Shown: positions 23,893-38,800, counted from the first letter of the stretch. The stretch is DNA of 64,000 nt from Archivesica marissinica (GCA_014843695.1 CM026397.1:38389952-38453951); one strand, 5' to 3'. Notes: a model not told the origin generated them from the letters alone. Made by a program: numbers and translations.

Positions 23893-26800
23893 GTAAGCGT
23901 GTTGTTTATTCATTAACGTCATCATAAATTGTATCGATATGGGCTGTCAGACACTTCGACCCCAAGACATCTCGACCCCAGGACATCTCGACCCCAAAAT
24001 CTTCGGACATCTCGACCCCAGGACATTTCAACCCCCATATAATCAGTACTACTAGGCAGTGATAATATTATTTAATTAGTTGGGAAGAGTAGACAAACAG
24101 AGTGGTGCTACAAACAAACAATGCCAATTTTATTGAGTTAATTTAATCATATAATTATATGCATTTTATTTTAATTGGTATATGTATGTACATAGATCTA
24201 ACACCAACATACCTTGCCAGTTCTTTAATTCGTGGCAGAGTAGTTGGTGCGACAAACAACGCCAATTTTATTGATTTAATCATATTTAATTTAATCGTGG
24301 TATGAGACGAACTTCCCATGCTGAAGTCGAGGTTGAAAGTGACGCCTCTAGGCAACTCTATCATTGTTGAACTCAATTTCTGCGGCGACTTTGATGTCTT
24401 CCTCACACGTGAAGAGAATCTCCATCTCTCACTTCGTCGCTAGACGGTAGTCATCTCTTGTCTCTTGATATGCCTGTAGTATGTATGTGTATATATATAT
24501 ATATATATATAATAGTAACACGTGCTGAGATTTTATTTTGTAGAAAGTATTGGTATGTCATACATATATGTACATAAATATTTATTATCATTATCCATGA
24601 AATCAGCCGCAATTTATGTCAAATTCTAATAGAATAGACGTACATTAATAGTTGTATACTGTTTTTGTTTTACTTATCCATAATTTGCAGCTGATTTCAC
24701 GGATAATATTAATTACTATACGTACATTATATAATATGACATACAAATACGTTATCAGTTCAATACATTTGTACAAATATATTGTATTTGTGCAGAATTT
24801 ACATTTAAAACTTTAAATAGCTGGTAATCACAAATTATTATTAGATCTAACTCGCATTTCCACAATAGGTACATTAACGAAGTAACGAAGGTTGAATTAC
24901 ACGTATGCTACAAGTTGTCATGTTGTCACATAAATATGTTCCTGCGCATCATATGGTCCCTATTATGTCAGAATAATCACAAATCAATAACACACATACA
25001 CAATTAATATCCAAAAGAATATAGGACACAATCACAAGACAAATTCCAAAACAGAATCAAAGACACGTAAATTAAATAACACTGGAATTAGTAATTATGT
25101 ACGAAATCAAAATTTGTGATTTATATATAAGTTTCTTACATCAACTCCAAAACAATATTTAAATGAAGAGAAAAACACATGACACACCTTTTAAAAGATA
25201 AAAGAAAAACACGCTCCCATATTCACAAGTAATTGCATTAACACTTTATTAATTTACATAATTATCGAAACACTAAATACATAATGGGGATACTGAATAA
25301 ATATAACAACAACAATATAACACTTTTATTTAATCATAATTATATATAATTACAAAATTTGCTATCAGCAGTGTTGATTGTGATTTCATACATATCAAAA
25401 TATCACCAAAAATACACTTTAATAATAGTTGAAGGAAATAGTACATATAGTACATATACAAAATAAATAAATGAGGTCGAGTTGTCCAAGGTGTGGGCCG
25501 AGATGTCCAAAGGGGTCGAGATGTCCTGTACTCTCGGTATGCACTGCTGTGTCTGTGATATGACTTCTTCAACAGTGTTCAATATTTTGATGTTCTTTCT
25601 AAGTTCATAACTTCATTGCTCATTAGCTGCTCATCATTTATTTTATGCTTAGGAGTTCAGTCTGTTATGGTGGTGCGTAACCTACCCGCATTTCCTGGGT
25701 AAGAACCAGTACTCAACTCTCCAACCCCTGTAAGCGACTGACAACTTTCTCTCAATTTATCGCTTGTCCTTGATATTCATCATACGGTACGGATTTCAAA
25801 CGATGGTGCATGGTATTGATGATGGTCTACGTAACATTGCTCCATTTCTTGATCGTGCGTCACAGGGTAAAAAATATGTACAGCCAACCTGGAGCTCGAA
25901 CCATGACCGTTCGCTTACAGCGTGAACGTTTTAGTGATTGAGGTAGCCAAGCCTCATAATTCTATTTCTACATTACGCTGCCGAACGGACAATTCTGATT
26001 ATGACTGGTCCCTTATTTATTTTATTGTCACGATGTAGCCCACCCAGAAAGAGAGAGAAAATGTGGAATTACGGCTTTGGGCCTCACACCTGAAGTGTAC
26101 ACATCAGGACATTATACTCTCCACAATCATGCCTAAGTCTGTACCGCAGCATACTTCATCTTTTAAATGAACCCGGCGCGATATAGCCTGAACTGTGCTG
26201 ATGCGCCGTTAAACCAAATACTCACTCACTCACCTTTTAAATGAAATCATTATTGCATATTAAGACAGGGCTTTCAAGCTAGACCTTAAATATTGAGAAG
26301 TTTACGGTTTCCCAGGTAGAAGTTTGATAACACAGCAAAGTATCCTCTATAGAATGATTGTATTCTCACGGTTCCCGTTGTCAGTCGACGATGGCGCCAA
26401 TTGCGACCCAAATAAATTGTCGCTAAATTTTGTGAATTGACGATAATATTTGGTTCCAACATATTTCATCCATAATCTACATTTTAATCAGTGCTGTAAG
26501 CTGCAGAATACCATAATTATGTAGTTGTTGTTGTTATTCTTCACCGCCAGAAATTTAAGAGTAAAGCAGTTCGTCTTTAATTAAAATCTAGACCACATGT
26601 TACAAGCCTGTATGTAGCTATTGGTCCATAGCACAATCACAGCTGACCCAGGCTTTGTGAATGGTAACACAAAGTTGTTAATTGGGGATTATAAACTGAT
26701 TGTTGTTATGATAAGATACGGATGATAACTTGTTATGTTATATTTCGGGTTTTACGCCTGCATCAGCACCATTTTGGGCTATATCGCCGGCGGGCAGTTT

Positions 26801-29800
26801 ACTTAACAACACCTTTCCTGGGCAGGCTCCAGCGGTTAACCAGTACTTGGGTGCACCAACCTCCGTAAGAAACTGCCAACTTTTTCATATAAATGAGACA
26901 TGGCCTGAGTGGGGCTCGAACCCGTGACCATCAGTGATGATAGGTTACAGTGGTATACAAGTCAGCGACCTTAACCACTCGACCACGGAGGCGGACTGAT
27001 GATAACTTGTTAATTAATATGCCACATGAAGAAAATTCCTTTCTGCTAATTGTCCTAAAAAAGGTCACGCCCCGTTTGTTTAAATGTGAACATTTTCACA
27101 GACAGATATGTAATCCAATGGTTAACACGATGAACTGGGAATCCAGGGATTGCAGATTCGATCCCCTGTCTGACCCTAATAAAATTAACAGTTTCAGAAG
27201 GGACTTTAAACCAAGGTCTTGTGTCGGTGCTTTACACCGTACACGTAAAAGAACCAGAAGAGACTCTCTGTCTGTATCATTGCACTATCCTCCAACAATT
27301 TAAAATGACTCTTCAGGAGGCATCGCTCATATGGGCAACCGGTAGCAACGATAAATAAACGTAAAACACACATCAGATATCTGGGGCTCTTAATTGGCGA
27401 CAAAAGTGTCGCAGACAAAAATTCGGACATATGGAACCCTGATTCTACATCTCACATGTATATGAAAAACTTGCTCCCTGAGCTCAACAAAGGGAGAATT
27501 GAGGCTGGCTCGGAGACGTGGCTTCTTCCAAATTGTCCTCTTCGTCTTCAGACCAGAATGGATGTTGTTTCTTAACTTGGTACAGTTGATGTGACGGTTC
27601 GAATGATCTTGTGTTGCATTGATCATTATAATGTTGAAACAGTTGATGTGACTGTTGGAATGACCTTGTGTTGATCATTATAATGCTGAAACAGTTGATG
27701 TGACTGTTTGAATGACCTTGTGTTGATCATTATAATGCTGAAACAGTTGATGTGACTGTTTGAATGACCTTGTGTTGATCATTATAATGCTGAAACAGTT
27801 GATGTGACTGTTGGAATGACCTTGTGTTGATCATTATAATGTTGAAACAGTTGATGTGACTGTTGGAATGACTTTGTGTTGATCATTATAATGCTGAAAC
27901 AGTTGATGTGACTGTTGGAATGACCTTGTGTTGATCATTATAATGCTGAAACAGTTGATGTGACTGTTTGAATGACCTTGTGTTGATAATTATAATGTAG
28001 AAACAGTTGATGTGACTGTTGGAATGACCTTGTGTTGATCATTATAATGTTGAAACAGTTGATGTGACTGTTGGAATGACTTTGTGTTGATCATTATAAT
28101 GTTGAAACAGTTGATGTGACTGTTGGAATGATCTTGTGTTGCATTGATCATTATAATGCTGAAACAGTTGATGTGACTGTTGGAATGACCATGTGTTGAT
28201 CATTATAATGCTGAAACAGTTGATGTGACTGTTGGAATGACATTGTGTTGATCATTATAATGTTGAAACAGTTGATGTGACTGTTGGAATGACCATGTGT
28301 TGATCATTATAATGTTGAAACAGTTGATGTGACTGTTGGAATGACTTTGTGTTGATCATTATAATGCTGAAACAGTTGATGTGACTGTTGGAATGACCTT
28401 GTGTTGATCATTATAATGCTGAAACAGTTGATGTGACTGTTGGAATGACCTTGTGTTGATCATTATAATGCTGAAACAGTTGATGTGACTGTTGGAATGA
28501 CCTTGTGTTGATCATTATAATTCTGAAACAGTTGATGTGACTGTTGGAATGACCTTGTGTTGATCGTTATAATGCTGAAACAGTTGATGTGACTGTTGGA
28601 ATGACCTTGTGTTGATCATTATAATTCTGAAACAGTTGATGTGACTGTTGGAATGACCTTGTGTTGATCATTATAATGCTGAAACAGTTGATGTGACTGT
28701 TGGAATGACCTTGTGTTGATCATTATAATGCTGAAACAGTTGATGTGACTGTTGGAATGACCTTGTGTTGATCATTATAATGTTGAAACAGTTGATGTGA
28801 CTGTTGGAATGACCATGTGTTGATCATTATAATGCTGAAACAGTTGATGTGACTGTTGGAATGACCATGTGTTGATCATTATAATGCTGAAACAGTTGAT
28901 GTGACTGTTTGAATGACCTTGTGTTGATCATTATAATGCTGAAACAGTTGATATGACTGTTGGAATGACCTTGTGTTGATCATTATAATTCTGAAACAGT
29001 TGATGTGACTGTTGGAATGACCTTGTGTTGATCATTATAATGCTGAAACAGTTGATGTGACTGTTTGAATGACCTTGTGTTGATCATTATAATGCTGAAA
29101 CAGTTGATGTGACTGTTTGAATGACCTTGTGTTGATCATTATAATGCTGAAACAGTTGATGTGACTGTTGGAATGACCTTGTGTTGATCATTATAATGTT
29201 GAAACAGTTGATGTGACTGTTGGAATGACTTTGTGTTGATCATTATAATGCTGAAACAGTTGATGTGACTGTTGGAATGACCTTGTGTTGATCATTATAA
29301 TGCTGAAACAAGAATCTTTTCTATTACAGGACTATACAAGGTGCCTACAGTGTTGCCTACAATACTGTGTCATTGATGGTGAGAATCATATCACAGACAA
29401 AATGGACAAATGCAAAGTAATTATTTAAATACACTATTTTAAATGTTCCCTGTGGATCGAATCCAGTTTCACAGGTCTAAATGTAGAGGTGTTGTTTATA
29501 ATCACGATATCGATGTTTCATCGATTCCTTGCGGTCGATTCCATATCAAATTCAAGTTCTGAATTTTATCGATACATTTGAAGCATTAAGTAAGGCACAC
29601 TGTATGTTATTGCAATTGGTTGTGCATAACCTGAGGACAATAGATCTGATTTTAACCAATTCCCACAGACATGTAGAAGCGTACCTTGATGCCAATACCA
29701 CATTCGTAATAAAGTCCAGAATCTCATGTACTGTTACAGTAAATCCATCACCTCTAAACTGGAATTCCCCCCAAACCGAACAGATTTCTTAATTCCAATT

Positions 29801-32800
29801 TTTCCCCATCTTTGTTCATTGTATGAAAACCTCTGTAAGACAGAACCCATAATTTCCGAATATCAAGCAGATTTAAAAAAAAAAAACATGCATTTTCACC
29901 TGTAAATTACCCAGGGCTGTAAACTGAACAACAACTTTTCTGGATCAAATATGAAACTGACTATTCTTGTAAACAAACAACTTTCAGCTGGGGTTTTTTT
30001 CAGAATATTGTATTGTACACTTAAAATGAATCAGTTCTTTACTAACTGTCAACTATGAACATGTCTCGGCCGTCTTCTAAGCACTGCAGAGTTGAATTGT
30101 TAATTTAGGAGAAATCTACCCCACTATGAAAGCCCATATAAACCGAAGTTTACCTATAGTCCGGTTGCCGTTCGGTTTAGAGGAGTTTCATTGTAGTACC
30201 AGTAATATCACTGGAGGTGAGTTAGATATGCTGACTACTTATCCACTGATTGATAGCTAAATGGCTGTCGTATGTACAGTGTATGGAGATATCGAAATCT
30301 GTGTGTGGGAAATCTGTATGTGGGAAATGGTTAATTCATGTATTTTGTTTTGTTAGGGAATTGATGGACATTGTGAAGATTGAAGGACAGAAAATGATGG
30401 CGGCTCAACCCTCCGAGGCAGCACTTGGTAACATGGTGAGGAGAGTCCTCAAGATCATCAGGGAGGAATATGCCAGGTTAACATTATGTTTTATTACTGT
30501 GTCCCATTAATGCACCAGGTTAACATCATGTTTTATTATGGTATCCCAGTAATACACCAGGTTATACTGTTTTATTACGGTGTCCCAGTAATACACCAGG
30601 TTAACATACTGTTTTACGATGGTGTCCCAGTAATACATCAGCTTAACATACTGTTTTATTATGGTGTCCCAGTAATACACCAGTTTAACATACTGTTTTA
30701 CGATGGTGTCCCAGTAATGCATCAGGTTAACATACTGTTTTATGATGGTGTCCCAGTAATACACCAGGTTAACATACTGTTTTATTACAGTGTCCCAGTA
30801 ATGCACCAGGTTAACATCATATTTTATTACGGTGTCCCAGTAATGCACCAGGTTAACATACTGTTTTTACGGTGTCCCAGTAATGCACCAGGTTAACATA
30901 CTGTTTTATGACGGTGTCCCAGTAATACACCAGGTTAACATAATGTGTTATGACGGTGTCCCAGTAATACACCAGGTTAACATACTGTTTTATGACGGTG
31001 TCCCAGTAATACACCAGGTTAACATACTGTTTTATGACGGTGTCCCAGTAATACACCAGGTTAACATAATGTTTTATGACGGTGTCCCAGTAATACACCA
31101 GGTTAACATACTGTTTTATGACGGTGTCCCAGTAATACATCAGGATACATAATATAGTTAAGCTGTACTTAGTTGATGTTTGCAGGATATGTAGGACATA
31201 TTGTATGTAGAAGAACTTGTATAAATGTAGCATATGATTAATGTAATATTGATCCTAATAGAACCCGTGTACATCAACCAAACATTTGCAGTACTACATT
31301 ATTTGTTTCATCTTATATGTTTAAAATTATGAAATTATAATGGCCAATATCGAGATGTATGCAGGCGGAGATTAGTTTATGCCTAGCAGCGTGTACTAGT
31401 ATTTCGAGAATGTTATGTCTAACGGATTACCGTTAAACATATGTCACCCTGGTGTCTATTGTCGGTGAAGCTACGAAATATAAAGCCACTATTATTAAGC
31501 TAAATGCTTACTGGGACATTTACATAAATGCCTATCTTGCACATAGATTCCTCTGTATTGTATTGCATATTGTTGCAGCGGACTGAAGGGCAAATCAGAA
31601 GAAGGAGATCCACAGGAGTCTTTACATGTAACGTATATTTCACACATGTAATGTATATTTAACATATGTAATGTATATTTCACATATGTAATGTATATTT
31701 CACATATGTAACGTATATTTCACATAATTTTATGTAACGTATATTTCACACATGTAACGTATATTTCACACATGTAACGTATATTTCACACATGTAACGT
31801 ATATTTCACACATGTAGCGTATATTTCACACATGTAACGTATATTTCACACATGTAACATATATTTCACACATGTAGCGTATATTTCACACATGTAACGT
31901 ATATTTCACACATGTAATGTATATTTCGCATTTGTAACGTATATATTTCGCACCTGTAGCATATATAATACATGTAACGTATATTTCACACATTTAACGT
32001 AATTTCACACATGTAGCATAATATTTCGCACTTGTAACGTATATTTCACACATGTAACGTATGCTATGTGAGCCATTCGTTCTAGTGAGCAATGTGATCG
32101 AGGCTGCTTGGGCGTCTGGGTGCATGCATTCCCGGAATGTTTTCAGAGCTTAGATATAATTTCAAAATGAAAGCTTTACATCATTCTGATTGGTGCACAC
32201 ATAGTGAACAGATACTCACCCAAATTATACTAGTATGCCTTGGTCTGCAAATCAACAGTATTGATTTAGGGGTGAGTGTTGTAAGGAATTGTGTCATTGA
32301 AAAACGTGTTTCAAATCAATATCTGAATTATTACACCCCCTTGATCATGGTCTGCAAATGATTTAGGGGTAAAAAACAATGTGGTAGGGAAATGGCATTG
32401 AAAAAAGGGTTTCAAATCAATATCTGAATTATTACACCCCCTTGATCATGGTCTGCAAATGATTTAGGGGTCAAAAACAATGGTAGGGAAATGGCATTGA
32501 AAAAAGGGTTTCAAATCAATATCTGAATTATTACACCCCCTTGATCATGGTCTGCAAATGATTTAGGGGTCAAAAACAATGTGGTAGGGAAATGGCATTG
32601 AAAAAATGGTTTCAAATCAATATCAGAATTATTACATCCCCTTGATCATGGTCGGCAAATGATTTAGGGGTCAAAAACAATGTGGTAGGGAAATGGCATT
32701 GAAAAAAGGGTTTCAAATCAATATCTGAATTATTACACCCCCTTGATCATGGTCTGCAAATGATTTAGGGGTAAAAAACAATGTGGTAGGGAAATGGCAT

Positions 32801-35800
32801 TGAAAAAAGGGTTTCAAATCAATATCTGAATTATTACACCCCCTTGATCATGGTCTGCAAATGATTTAGGGGTCAAAAACAATGGTAGGGAAATGGCATT
32901 GAAAAAAGGGTTTCAAATCAATATCTGAATTATTACACCCCCTTGATCATGGTCTGCAAATGATTTAGGGGTCAAAAACAATGTGGTAGGGAAATGGCAT
33001 TGAAAAAAGGGTTTCAAATCAATATCTGAATTATTACACCCCCTTGATCATGGTCTGCAAATGATTTAGGGGTCAAAAACAATGTGGTAGGGAAATGGCA
33101 TTGAAAAACGTGTTTCAAATCAATATCTGAATTATTACACCCCCTTGATCATGGTCTGCAAATGATTTAGGGGTCAAAAACAATGTGGTAGGGAAATGGC
33201 ATTGAAAAAATGGTTTCAAATCAATATCAGAATTATTACATCCCCTTGATCATGGTCGGCAAATGATTTAGGGGTCAAAAACAATGTGGTAGGGAAATGG
33301 CATTGAAAAAAGGGTTTCAAATCAATATCTGAATTATTACACCCCCTTGATCATGGTCTGCAAATGATTTAGGGGTAAAAAACAATGTGGTAGGGAAATG
33401 GCATTGAAAAAAGGGTTTCAAATCAATATCTGAATTATTACACCCCCTTGATCATGGTCTGCAAATGATTTAGGGGTCAAAAACAATGGTAGGGAAATGG
33501 CATTGAAAAAAGGGTTTCAAATCAATATCTGAATTATTACACCCCCTTGATCATGGTCTGCAAATGATTTAGGGGTCAAAAACAATGTGGTAGGGAAATG
33601 GCATTGAAAAAAGGGTTTCAAATCAATATCTGAATTATTACACCCCCTTGATCATGGTCTGCAAATGATTTAGGGGTCAAAAACAATGTGGTAGGGAAAT
33701 GGCATTGAAAAACGTGTTTCAAATCAATATCTGAATTATTACACCCCCTTGATCATGGTCTGCAAATGATTTAGGGGTCAAAAACAATGTGGTAGGGAAA
33801 TGGCATTGAAAAAATGGTTTCAAATCAATATCAGAATTATTACATCCCCTTGATCATGGTCGGCAAATGATTTAGGGGTCAAAAACAATGTGGTAGGGAA
33901 ATGGCATTGAAAAAAGGGTTTCAAATCAATATCATGTTAAGTAATTAGCTTACGATCTTCATAGTGAGGTGGGTGCATTGGTCGTATAGATTTCGGACAC
34001 AGGAACGTCGGATTCAAAAACCATTTCCAGTAACAGAAAGACAACAAACGTTTTTTTTTTATTACAGTTATACATTAATATTATACATGCATCAAATATA
34101 TACAGAATTTATATCACATGTTTAGCATAAAAATGTATTATCAGTTTGGTATGTATATAAGTATGCATGGATATAAGCTTATCCCAGCTGGAAGAGACAT
34201 CTCTATTGAACAATATCAGATTTGTCGGTTTTTGCTGAGAACTATTCCTATCACTGAGCATACCATATTGTGGACATTGAATTATGACAGTTTTCCGAAA
34301 TATAATTCACACTTTTTTTCCAGAAATTATTAACGGCGGAAGGTGAGGTGGATGATTTCACTCTCCCTGTTAGAGATCTGAAGGCCACTGTGATAGATGT
34401 TATAACTGAACTAAAAACAGAATTAGAAACGAGATAAGCAACTGTGATAGATGTTATAACTGAACTAAAAACAGAATTAGAAACGAGGTAAGCCACTGTG
34501 ATAGATGTTATAACTGAACTAAAAACAGAATTAGAAACGAGATAAGCAACTGTGATAGATGTTATAACTGAACTAAAAACAGAATTAGAAACGAGGTAAG
34601 CCACTGTGATAGATGTTATAACTGAACTAAAAACAGAATTAGAAACGAGATAAGCAACTGTGATAGATGTTATAACTGAACTAAAAACAGAATTAGAAAC
34701 GAGGTAAGCCACTGTGATAGAAGCTATAACTGAACTAAAAACAGTGGAAGTCGTGATAGCGCAGTGGATGTGCGTTCGCTTCAGGTGCGAAAGGTCCGGA
34801 GTTCGAGCCCCACTGGAGCCATTAAGATTGTGCCCTTAGGCAAGGCATTTAAATTCCATGTTGCCTCTCCCTTGTGGCGATGGATTCCATCAGGAATGAG
34901 GTCTCGAGAGTGATTTATATAAGTTGAAATAACTTGTTTCGCAATCGAGCTAAAATAAATTTGTATAAACTAAAAACAGAATTTGAAACGAGGTAAGCCA
35001 CTGTGATAGATGTTATAACTGAACTAAAAACAGAATTAGAAACGAGGTAAGCAACTGTGATAGATGTTATAACTGAACTAAAAACAGAATTAGAAACGAG
35101 GTAAGCCACTGTGATAGATGCTATAACTGAACTAAAACAAACCACTGTGATAGAAACTGTAACTGAAATAAAAACAGAACTAGGAACAACGTAAACCACC
35201 ATGATAGAAAAATTATTGGAGACACGGTAAGCCACTGTGATAGGTCAATATTTTCTTTTCAGTGGGGACAATATAGCAACACAGTCTCTGGAACACATTC
35301 ACTCTAATGAAGTCATCATGACAGCAGGAAAGTCTAAAACAGTGGAGTCATTTCTAAAGGTGCGATGTTTGTGTAGTGTGTTGTATCCACATGTTATGTA
35401 TCGGATGAAAAGGTATAAGTTGTGTGTATAAATGTTTTATTAAACGTGGAGTCAAGAACTAGTGTTTTAGCAACTGCTTCTCAGTGTTGCCAAGTATCGT
35501 CCGTATCATCCTCACAACAACCTCTTCTGTCCAAGTTAGTTCGGTAACTGGGGTAAGGTTTATTCTAGAGGGGAAAAATGGGCAGAGTGTGTCCAAAAAA
35601 GTGGCAGTGTGCGTCAGAAAAGAGCCGCGATGAGGTGCGGGATGGCGTATTTTGGGGTCAGCTCCTAGAAAATGTTGGTAACTAACGGTGATTGATCAAA
35701 GAGGCAGTAAGGCAGTACATATTGGTGAAATGGGGACAAGTTCTAAGATATATAAGTCTGAAGGCTTATATAAAAAATAAATGTAAAACAATTAGCACTT

Positions 35801-38800
35801 GAAGCTCGTGTTTAGACGACCATAATTGATGTCATAAATGACATCACTGACAGCTTGAGTCCGAAAACGTTCACGTTGACAACATTTGCACATGCAGCGG
35901 CTAGATGCAAAGCAGTGAGCAATAAAATGTGTTATTCCACTACTTTCAACCACATTTTATTTCAGTGCTAAATTTCTATATTTCATTATAAAGCATAAAG
36001 TAAATCGTTTTATTTTGTTGTTGTTGGATAGTGCAAGATGCGGAACATGATCTAATTCCATAAGCATGTATGGTTCATTTACATGCCCTGTGGATCGTGC
36101 AAGATGCGGAACATGATCTAATTCCATAAGCATGTATGGTTCATTTACATGCCCTGTGGATCGTGCAAGATGCGGAACATGATCTAATTCCATAAGCATG
36201 TATGGTTCATTTACATGCCCTGTGGATCGTGCAAGATGCGGAACATGATCTAATTCCATAAGCATGTATGGTTCATTTACATGCCCTGTGGATCGTGCAA
36301 GATGCGGAACATGATCTAATTCCATAAGCATGTATGGTTCATTTACATGCCCTGTGGATCGTGCAAGATGCGGAACATGATCTAATTCCATAAGCATGTA
36401 TGGTTCATTTACATGCCCTGTGGATCGTGCAAGATGCGGAACATGATCTAATTCCATAAGCATGTATGGTTCATTTACATGCCCTGTGGATCGTGCAAGA
36501 TGCGGAACATGATCTAATTCCATAAGCATGTATGGTTCATTTACATGCCCTGTGGATCGTGCAAGATGCGGAACATGATCTAATTCCATAAGCATGTATG
36601 GTTCATTTACATGCCCTGTGGATCGTGCAAGATGCGGAACATGATCTAATTCCATAAGCATGTATGGTTCATTTACATGCCCTGTGGATCGTGCAAGATG
36701 CGGAACATGATCTAATTCCATAAGCATGTATGGTTCATTTACATGCCCTGTGGATCGTGCAAGATGCGGAACATGATCTAATTCCATAAGCATGTATGGT
36801 TCATTTACATGCCCTGTGGATCATGCAAGATGCGGAACGCGATCTAATTCCATAAGCATGTATGGTTCATTTACATTCCCTGTGGATCGTGCAAGATGCG
36901 GAACGCGATCTAATTCCATAAGCATGTATGGTTCATTTACATTCCCTGTGGATCGTGCAAGATGCGGAACGCGATCTAATTCCATAAGCATGTATGGTTC
37001 TTTTACATGCCCTGTGTATGTGACCGATTCCCGAGACCTCTGTTTATAGTCAGCCCATCACTGTTGATACTGTTAGGGTCAGGCGGGGATCGAACCTGCT
37101 ATCCCTGGATTTGGAGTCCAATGTGTTAACAACTTGATCACTGGCCCGTCTACATCGAATGAATACAGCACTCTGTGAAATATATTTGTAATAACTGTAA
37201 TACCAACATGATAGAAAATGAATTCCATTTCCTTTTAGTCTGTCCGAAATTTAAAGATTTAAGAAGAAAATATTTAAAACGTTATTTTTGTTCTTGGCCT
37301 AACATGCATAAATTCTTATCTCTAAATACTTGTCAGTCACAAACACAGATCTTAAACCTTGCTAAGTATATTTATTATGCAAATCACAAAAGAAATCAAT
37401 AGATAATTACCATCATTCCTTACATTGCTATTATACTGTTATATTTCATGCTTCTCTGTAAACTGTGTAATATATGTGTGATGCTATAAGCATCTGCTGA
37501 TGTTTAATGCAATAAATATTGTATTGTATTGTATTTGTAGGATGCAGCGAGAAAAAGAAAGTTTCAAGTGATTGTTGTAGAATGTGCTCCATTTTATCAT
37601 GTAAGTATATTCACAGACAGGCAGGGAAAGTAACTGTAAATCCTACACCAGTAAAATACAGTTAAGTAATAAAAGTTATCTCCCCTGCTCAACATTTAAT
37701 TGTAAGCAAACACATTATGGAATAAGAGACAACAGTTATATATGATAATAATTGTGATTGGATGCTATTTTTAGCTCAACTGAGAGGCTCATGGGAGCCA
37801 TTGGAATCGCTCTGTCATGCTTGTTGTTGTTGTTATTATCTGAGGTAGCTACCTGCGTGTGCTCACTTGTTGTGTTCACTCTAGCTTTCTCAGTCTTTAA
37901 CCCCATTCACCTGTCTCAACGACATTACCATTACCACATGTATGGACACAGCTGTAGTCAAACAAACAGAAACATACAACCCTATCCAAACAAACAGAAA
38001 CATACAACCCTATCCAACAAACAGAAACATACAACCCTATCCAACAAACAGAAACATACAACCCTGTCCAAACATACAGAAACATACAACCTTATCCAAA
38101 CATACAGAAACATACAACCCTATCCAAACATACAGAAACATACAACCCTATCCAACAAACAGAAACATACAACCCTGTCCAAACATACAGAAACATACAA
38201 CCTTATCCAAACATACAGAAACATACAACCCTATCCAAACATACAGAAACATACAACCCTATCCAACAAACAGAAACATACAACCCTGTCCAAACATACA
38301 GAAACATACAACCCTATCCAAACATACAGAAACATACAACCCTATCCAAACAAACAGAAACATACAACCCTATCCAACAAACAGAAACATACAACCCTAT
38401 CCAAACAAACAGAAACATACAACCCTATCCAAACAAACAGAAACATACAACCCTATCCAAACATACAGAAACATACAACCCTATCCAACAAACAGAAACA
38501 TACAACCCTGTCCAAACAAACAGAAACATACAACCCTATCCAAACATACAGAAACATACAACCCTATCCAAACATACAGAAACATACAACCCTATCCAAA
38601 CAAACAGAAACATACAACCCTATCCAAACAAACAAACAGAAACATACAACCCTATCCAAACATACAGAAACATACATCCCTATCCAAACAAACAGAAACA
38701 TACAACCCTATCCAAACAAACAAACAGAAACATACAACCCTGTCCAACAAACAGAAACATACAACCCTATCCAAACAAACAGAAACATACAACCCTATCC

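Noticed and set aside
29529..29792. 87-codon plus-strand frame in EIF2B2 intron 2
   Set aside because: No recognisable motif, and it lies between two well-joined exons.
34340..34350. Alternative exon 5 donor GAAG|GTGAGG at about 34342
   Set aside because: It is a strong-looking site, but phase 1 does not fit exon 6 (needs 2 nt), and the join reaches a stop after a few codons.
35957..36793. 278-codon minus-strand frame of perfect 22-residue repeats
   Set aside because: The unit is a 66-bp piece of SINE; the frame is open only because 66 is divisible by 3.
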